Source of the DNA: an uncultured Chlamydiae bacterium
GTDB lineage: Bacteria > Chlamydiota > Chlamydiia > Chlamydiales > CALBHK01
DNA: 36,261 nucleotides
Assembly: GCA_937894565.1 (NCBI GenBank)
Contig: CALBHK010000301.1
Coordinates: forward strand, 1-36,261
Direction of reading: 5' to 3'
Shown: positions 22,701 through 31,700 of the stretch, in pieces
How the letters are laid out: each line of letters begins with the position of its first letter
Numbering within the stretch: the stretch's first letter is position 1
Program-made: the position numbers and the translations under genes
Notes under the pieces: model-generated
Seen by the model: only the letters and a program-made list of their open reading frames with translations
What the model was told of the DNA's origin: nothing
The model's database searches: none

Positions 22701-25700
22701 CGGGCCTCGTGATAGGAGGCTCTACTGCAGGCACCGGCAACGTGATCAGCGGTAATAATGAACAGGGTATCTATTTAGGCGTGAGCACTCCGAATGTCGC
22801 TATTAAAGGCAACATCATTGGATTAAACGCTGCAGGCACTGCTACAGTGGGTAATAATTTAGAGGGTATTAGAGTAGAAGGCAGTACCAATTTGCAAATT
22901 GGAGGAATACTCGCTGCTGAAAGAAATATCATTAGCGGTAATGGCTTAAGCGGTATCTATTTATCTTCTACAACCAGTGCTGCCACAATTAGCAATAACT
23001 ACATTGGGGTAAGTCTTTCTGGAACAGTTAGCCTGGGCAATGGATTTTATGGCATTTATGTAAATGGTTCTCCTAATACTCAGATAGGGGGCGTGGCTGC
23101 TGCAGCGCGCAACGTGATTGGTGGTAACCAGTTAAGTGGGGTTTTTGTTGGACTGGGCTCTACATCAACTGTCATAGAAGGCAACTATATTGGCTTGGGT
23201 GCAGATGGCACTACAGATGTCGGGAATGGAGAAGATGGCATTTTGGTGAATACGACAACAGGACAGACTATTGGGGGGGTGGCGGTTGGTCAGCGCAACG
23301 TGATTTCCGGTAATACTCAATATGGTATTCATATAGGAACAGGAGCCTCTTCTAGCATCATCCAAGGTAACTACATTGGAACTGATGCCAGCGGAACTAC
23401 TGCAGTGGGTAATGGTTTTGGCGGTATTTTAATTCAAAATGCTAATTCCAACACTATTGGGGGATCGGTAAGTGGATCGGGTAACTTAATTTCAGGAAAT
23501 GGTCTATACGGCATCACCATCCAAAATTCTTTAAGCAATACAATAGCTGGTAACTACATTGGAACAAATGCAGCAGGTCTAGCTGCTGTGGGCAACCAAT
23601 TGAGCGGGATTTATTTATTGAACTCTACTTTAAATACGATAGGAGGAACCGCAGCGCTTGCTCAAAACCTCATTTCTGGAAATACTGTGAATGGTATTGA
23701 GCTGGTGTCCGGTTCTAATTCTAATACAATTAAAGGTAACTTAATTGGTACAGATATCACAGGGTTGGCAGCTTTAGCTAATTTGAATGCAGGTGTTTTC
23801 TTGGCAGCTTCTTTATCTAATACAATCACTCAGAACGTGGTTTCTGGAAATGCAACAAATGGTATTGAGCTCACTAGCAATTCCAATAATAATATTATTT
23901 CCCGAAACTTTGTAGGAACCAATAAGAATGGAACAGCAACAGTTGGTAATGGCCGAGATGGAATTTTGCTCGATAAATCCAATAACACGGTCATTGGGGG
24001 TGCAAGCGCCGCAGAGCGTAATATTATTTCTGGCAATACTATGAATGGCATCTCCATGCAGGATGGTTCCATTAATAATTCTGTTACATTTAATTACATC
24101 GGCACAGATATTACAGGCACAATCGACTTAGGCAACACCTTAAATGGAGTATTGCTCAATCAAGCAAGCAACAACTCTATAGGTACTCTTTCTGCCGGAA
24201 ACTTAATTTCAGGAAATGATCAAAACGGCATTTCTATTACCAATGGTTCGAATGCCAACTCTGTCTTCGCTAACTTAATTGGCACAGAGAATACCGGTTT
24301 AACTGCCCTTGGAAATGCTTTCAATGGAATTAACATTGAGACAAGCGATGGAAATGTGATAGGAAATGGAACAGCTGCTGGACGTAACATTATTTCCGGC
24401 AACACTCAAAACGGCGTTTATTTGACCGGTACAGCTGTTTCTAATGCTATTGAAGGAAACTACATCGGAACAAATATTAATGGCACTGCAGCCATTGCTA
24501 ATGGCATGAACGGTGTGATGTTCGAATCTGTGGATGGAATTAATACAATTGGGGGAAACAGCGCGGGAGAGGGTAATCTTATTTCCGGCAATACGCAAAA
24601 TGGGATTTATATTCTTAGTTCTACCGCAGATAATCAATTTATTTTAGGTAATTTAATTGGTACAGATGTGAGCGGATTGAGCGCCTTAGCAAATGGCGGT
24701 GATGGCGTGCTTCTGGATGTTTCTAACTTTATTCAGGTAGGAGGAGTCACTGCTACCGAGCGTAATATTATTTCAGGTAACAGCGGCAATGGAGTTGAAA
24801 TTTCAGGGGGAGGCTCTCACAGTTTATACAATAACTACATTGGGGTAGATAGCAGCGGCAACACAGCTTTAGCTAATGGGGTTAATGGAGTATTGATTAA
24901 TCAATCTTCTATTACTAATAACATCGGAGGCATAGCTAGTGGACAGGGCAACGTGATTTCTGGCAATACATTAAATGGGATTCGCATCGATGTGGGCTCT
25001 ACTTCTAACACTGTAGTCAATAATATAATTGGACTCAACGCTGCGGGGACAGCGCAGATTGGAAATGGAGCTGCAGGGGTTACTTTGACAGGCTCTTCCA
25101 ATAATACCATTGGAGATATTACAGGAGCTACACGCAATATTATTTCTGGCAATGCCACTTATGGGGTGCGTTTAACAACAGATGATAGTGCGAGTGTTTT
25201 TGCTACTTCTAATACCGTAGTGAATAACTTTATCGGATTAAATAGCGCCGGAACAGCTGCGATTGGCAATACTCTAAGCGGTGTCTGGATTGATGGGGGC
25301 AACAATAATACGATTGGTCAAAGCAGCGCCACTTTCATGAATGTAATTTCCGGCAATGGAGAGTATGGAGTCGGCATCACCAATGGTTCAACAGGCAATA
25401 TCTTGTTGGGTAACTTGATTGGAACAGCTCCTACAGGGTTAACAGCCATAGGAAATACATTGAGCGGTGTTTATATTAACGATGCTGATAACAATGCGAT
25501 TGGTAGCGCTGCTGCTAATTCCAGAAACTTAATATCAGGCAATGGAGGCCACGGGGTCTACATCACTAATGGTTCTACAGGTAACGTGATTGCGGGAGCT
25601 ATTATTGGTCTTCAAATTAATGGAACAACAGCTCTTTCTAACGGTTTAGAGGGTGTTTTCATCCAAAATTCTTCTAATAACTCAGTTGGTCTTACAGGTG

Positions 25701-28700
25701 CTAGCCCTAACATCATTTCTGGTAGCCTTTTAAATGGAGTGCATATTACAGGCGGTAGCAATAACACAATTGTCAATAGCTATATCGGTACAGATATTAC
25801 AGGAAGTGTTGCCATTAGTAATGCATTGGATGGTGTGCTAGTGGATGGAGCTGCTACTGGAACCCAAATAGGCATCAGTTCCAACAGTTTTAACGTGATT
25901 TCTGGCAACACATTAAGTGGGATTCATTTAGCAGGTAGTGTCACCAATACGGCTATTAAAGGCAACTTCATCGGTACAGATCGTACAGGTTTAAATGCTC
26001 TGCCCAATCAGCAAAGCGGTGTCTACCTTGATGGCGTGAATCAGACGGTTGTAGGGGGAACTATCTCCACAGATCGCAACATCATTTCAGGTAATTTGCA
26101 ATATGGGGTCTATGATAACGGGGGCACAAGCAATCGCACAGTTGGCAACTCTATCGGTGTGAACATCAATAATAGTGCATTAATTCCCAATGGATTGAGC
26201 GGTGTTTATTTACTAAATACAACAAATGCGACCGTGGGAGGCACAATCAGCGGTTCCGGTAACGTGATTTCTGGAAATTTAGGCAATGGGGTATTAGCCG
26301 TTGGGGGAGTGAATGGAAATATCTATGGAAACGCCATCACATTGAATCAGGATGGTATTTTATTAAATGGAACTAGCGGATTTAGCATAGGAAATGGATC
26401 TTCTATTGGACGCAACGTGATTTCTGGCAACTTGCAACACGGTATTGATATTATTAATGGATCTACACTGACAAGTATCTTAGGAAACTATATTGGGTTA
26501 AATAGCACGGGAACTGCAAGCTTTGCAAACGCTTTGAACGGTATTAATATCATCTCTTCCAATAATCAGACCATCGGAAATACCGTAACAGGAGGAGGCA
26601 ACGTCATTTCGGGCAACACAGGGAATGGAATTTATGTAGAAACTTCTACTGGAGTGAACATTTTACATAATATTATCGGGTTAAATGCGCTTGGAACAAG
26701 CGTTGTTTCTAATGGATTAGATGGTGTGCTCATTAATGGCGGTAGCAACAATAATATAGGATCAGGTGCAACCAATAGTGGCAACACAATTGCCGGCAAC
26801 AGCCGCAACGGAGTTGAATTAATCAATGGGGCTACAGGCATTACCATCGCTAGTAACTTTATCGGTACAAACAGTTTGGGCACAGCCACCTTAGGTAACA
26901 CTTTAGACGGCATTCACTTAGATGCAAGCAGTGTGAATACAATAGGCGGCATTACCACAGCTTTTCGTAACGTGATTTCTGGAAATGCAGGAAATGGAAT
27001 TGCTCTTGTGAATGGTTCTAATCAAAATACTGTCTTAAATAATATCATCGGTTTAAATCCTTCTGGAACAACAGCTTTGGGAAATACTTTGGATGGTATC
27101 CTTATAGATGCTTCTACACAAAATATGATAGGATCCTCTACTGCTCGTAATATCATTTCCGGCAATAGCGGCAATGGAGTCGAACTTGCCAATGGAGCTA
27201 ACAGCAACACTCTTGCCGGTAACTTTATCGGTACTAATTTAGCTGGAACAGCTGCTGTTGGTAATGCATTGAATGGAGTTTTGATTTCATCTTCTTCCTC
27301 TAATACCATTGGAAGCGGCAACGTCATTTCCGGTAATGCTCAAAATGGGGTAAAAATTTCTGCCGGTACTAATAACATCCTTTCCGCTAACTTAATTGGT
27401 ACTAATGCTACGGGAACAGCTGCACTTGGCAATATAGGTGATGGCGTTAGATTAGAAAATGGTTCTACAGGCAATACAATTGGAGGCAGCAGCGCTGATA
27501 GAAATATCATTTCTGGTAACTTAGGCAACGGAGTGGAAATTCTCTCTGGTCCGAATACCGTCTCTTTCAACTATATCGGCACTAATTTGGCTGGAACAGC
27601 AGCTCTTGGCAATACGTTGGATGGCATTGATGTCAATGGCGTCACTTCTAATCTTCTTACTGATAACGTGATTTCTGGTAACTTGCAAAATGGCATTGAT
27701 GTCACAAATAGCAGCACAAACACCATTAGCGCTAATTTGATAGGAACAAATGCTGCGGGCACTCTTGCAATAGGCAATAGTGCAGATGGTATCAGATTGG
27801 GAACTAATTCATTAAGCAACAGCATTACAGGTAACACTATTTCTGCAAACTTAAGTCATGGTGTAGAAATTCTCTCCGGATCTAATTCAAATATTCTTTC
27901 TGGCAACCGCATTGGAACAAATAGTGCAGGTACTGCTGCTTTGGGTAATAGCGGCGATGGGGTCAGCATCGATTCTGCCTCTTTAAATACCTTATCTGGC
28001 AACTTGATCTCCGCTAACTTGCAAAATGGCGTTGAAATCTCTAATGGAAATGCCAATACAATTTCATCTAACTTGATTGGAACAAATTTGGCTGGAAACG
28101 CTGCTTTAGGTAATGCAGGCGATGGTATAAAATTAAAAAATAGTTCTACCAACACAAGCATTACAGGCAATACTATTTCTGCAAACTTAAATCATGGAGT
28201 AGAAATCCTCTCAGGCTCTGATTCTACTCTTCTTACCAACAACTTTATTGGAACAAACAGTACCGGAACAGCCGCTTTAGGTAATACTTTAAATGGTGTG
28301 AGCATTAATGCCTCATCAACAAATAGCCTATCCGGCAACGTGATCTCTGCTAATTTGCAAAACGGCATCGAAATTTCTGCTGGCACAGCTAATGTGATCT
28401 CTTCTAACTTTATCGGTACAAATGCAGCCGGCACATCTGCTCTTGGAAATATTTTGGATGGTGTGAAATTAGAAAATAACTCGACAGGTAATACTTTAAG
28501 CGGCAATACAATTTCTGCAAATCTAAATAATGGTGTAGAAATTCTCTCTGGCTCAAATTCTAATATTTTGACCAATAACTTTATTGGGACCAATGCCACA
28601 GGAACAGCTGCTTTAGGTAATAGTCAGGATGGTGTCAAGATCGACTCTTCTTCTTTAAATAATTTATCTGGCAACGTGATCTCTGCCAACTTACAAAACG

Positions 28701-31700
28701 GTGTTGTCATATCTGGCGGCAGCGCTAATACAGTGCAAGCTAACTTTATCGGAACGAATGCAAGTGGAACTGGAACACTTGGGAATGCAGTCGATGGCAT
28801 AAAATTAGAAAACAGCACCGCAAATAATATTATCGGCGGCAGCGCAGCCAATAGAAATATCATCTCCGGCAATGGGGTTAATGGAATTGAGATTCTATCC
28901 GGATCTAATACCAATACCGTTTCTTATAACTACATCGGTACTGATGTGACAGGAACTCTGGATTTAGGAAATAGTGTAGATGGTATTAAATTGGATGCAG
29001 CTTCTTCCAACACCCTCTCTAATAACCTCATCTCTGGAAATAACGGCAATGGCATCGAAATGTCAGCAAGTAGTGCCAATAACGTTTCCGCTAACTTGAT
29101 CGGTACGGATGTGACTGGAAGCGTTGCTTTAGGTAACTCTCTTGATGGCATTAAATTAAGTAATAATTCAACAACTAATAATTTAAGCGGCAATACGATC
29201 TCTGCAAACTTAAGTAACGGAGTAGAAATCCTTTCAGGCTCTGATTCCAATACTATTTCTAATAACTTTATTGGTACAGATTCTACAGGAACAGCTGCTT
29301 TAGGTAATGCTCTAGATGGGGTTAAATTAAGCGCTTCTTCAACAAATAGTCTATCAGGCAACGTGATTTCTGCTAACTTACAAAACGGCGTTGTCATATC
29401 TGGAGGCAGCGCCAATACATTACAGGCTAACTTCATCGGTACAAATACTGGCGGCACTGCACTACTTGGCAATGCAGGCGATGGCATCAAATTAGAGAAC
29501 AGCACTGCAAGTAATATCATTGGCGGCAGCATTGCTAATAGAAATATCATTTCAGGTAATGGAGCTAATGGAGTTGAGATACTATCTGGTTCTAGCGCTA
29601 ATACTGTTTCTTATAACTACATCGGTACGGATTTTTCCGGCACTTTGGATTTTGGAAACAGTTTGGATGGTATTAATCTTAATGCTGCCTCTTCCAATAT
29701 TTTATCTAATAACCTGATCTCTGGTAACAATGCTAACGGCATTGAGATCACAGGCGGTAGCGGCAATACGATTTCAGCTAATCTAATTGGTACAAATGTG
29801 ACAGGCGCAGCCGCAATAGGCAATACTTTAGATGGGGTTAAATTGAGCGCTTCTTCAACAAATAGCCTATCTGGCAACGTGATCTCTGCCAATTTACAAA
29901 ACGGCGTTGAAATATCTGGCGGCAGTGCTAATACAGTGCAAGCTAACTTCATTGGTACAAATGCTGGCGGCACTGCCTTACTTGGCAATGCAGGCGATGG
30001 CATTAAATTAGAAAATAGCACTGCAAGCAATACCATTGGCGGCAGCGTTGTTAATAGAAATATCATTTCTGGTAACGGAGTGAATGGAGTTGAAATTTTA
30101 TCTGGCGCTAATAACAATACTGTTTCTCATAACTATATTGGTACCGATGTAACAGGTGCTTTGGATTTTGGCAATACTGTAGATGGTATTCATCTTAATG
30201 CGGCTTCCTCTAATACAATAGATAGTAACCTTGTTTCCGGCAATAATGCTAACGGCATTGAACTTTCCGCCGGCAGTAGCAATAACACCATTTCCGCTAA
30301 CCTTATTGGTACAAATGGTAGTGGAACTGCCCCAATTGCTAATGCCGGCGATGGTATTAAATTAGATAATGCAATAGGCAATACTATTGGTGGTAGCGTG
30401 GCTAATAGAAATATTATTTCAGGCAATGGAGCTAATGGAGTTGGGTTAGTTGCCGGCTCTAGCGGCAATACCATTTCCTTTAACTATATAGGCACAGATG
30501 TGAGCGGTGCACTTGCTCTTGGTAATGCAAGCGATGGGGTTCATATTAATGCATCTTCTTCCAATGCTTTAAATAATAACCTTATTTCTGCTAACGGCGT
30601 TCATGGAGTAGAAATCATTAATAGCAATAATAACACGATTTCTGCTAACCGCATTGGTACAAACGCTAGTGGTAGCGCTGCTTTGGGCAATACACTTGAT
30701 GGCATTAAACTTACTAATGCAACGAACAACACCATTGGTGGTTCTACAGCTAATAGAAATATTATTTCCGGTAACGGCGCTAATGGAATTGAGCTCACAT
30801 CCGGTTCTAATGCTAATACTATTTCTTACAACTATATCGGTACAGATAGCACAGGAGCTGCAGCTCTTGGTAATGCATTTAACGGGGTTAATATTGATTC
30901 TTCTTCTTCCAATACAATAGATCGCAACGTGATTTCTGCTAACTCACTTAATGGTGTGAGCATTCTTGCAGGTTCTACTTCTAATACTCTTTCTTCTAAC
31001 TTAATCGGTTTAAATGCGAGCGGTAGTTCTGCTCTTGGTAATACTTTAGATGGGGTTTATATCAATGCTTCTTCTAATACCCTATCTGGCAACGTGATTT
31101 CTGCCAATGCAAGTAGTGGTATTGAAATTCTAGCCGGTGCAAGTAATATTGTTTCCGGTAACCTCATTGGAACAGATATTACAGGTGCTTTGGATTTAGG
31201 TAATGCCTTAGATGGCGTCAAATTGCAAAGCGGTTCTACCTTTAATAATTTAAGTGGAAACACTATTTCCGGTAATGGAAGCAATGGAGTAGAACTTCTT
31301 TCAGGCTCTAACTCTAATATCCTCTCTTCTAATCGGATTGGTACAGATGTGAGCGGTGCACTTGCCTTAGGTAACACACTGGACGGCGTCTCTATCAATG
31401 CCTCTTCTTTAAATACTTTGAGCGGCAATACCATCTCTGCTAACACTCTTAACGGAGTAGAGATCACAGCCGGCAGCGGTAATACACTTGTCGGTAACTT
31501 TATCGGCACTAATAGTGCGGCAACAGCGGCACTGGGCAATACAATGGATGGTGTAAAATTAACAAACACTTCTTCAAATCACTTGAATACTAACGTTATT
31601 TCTGCCAATTTAGCACACGGCGTTGAAATTCTTGCAGGATCAACATCTAATACCCTCTCTTCAAACTTCATTGGAATTAATGGTGCAGGGAGTGCAGCTT

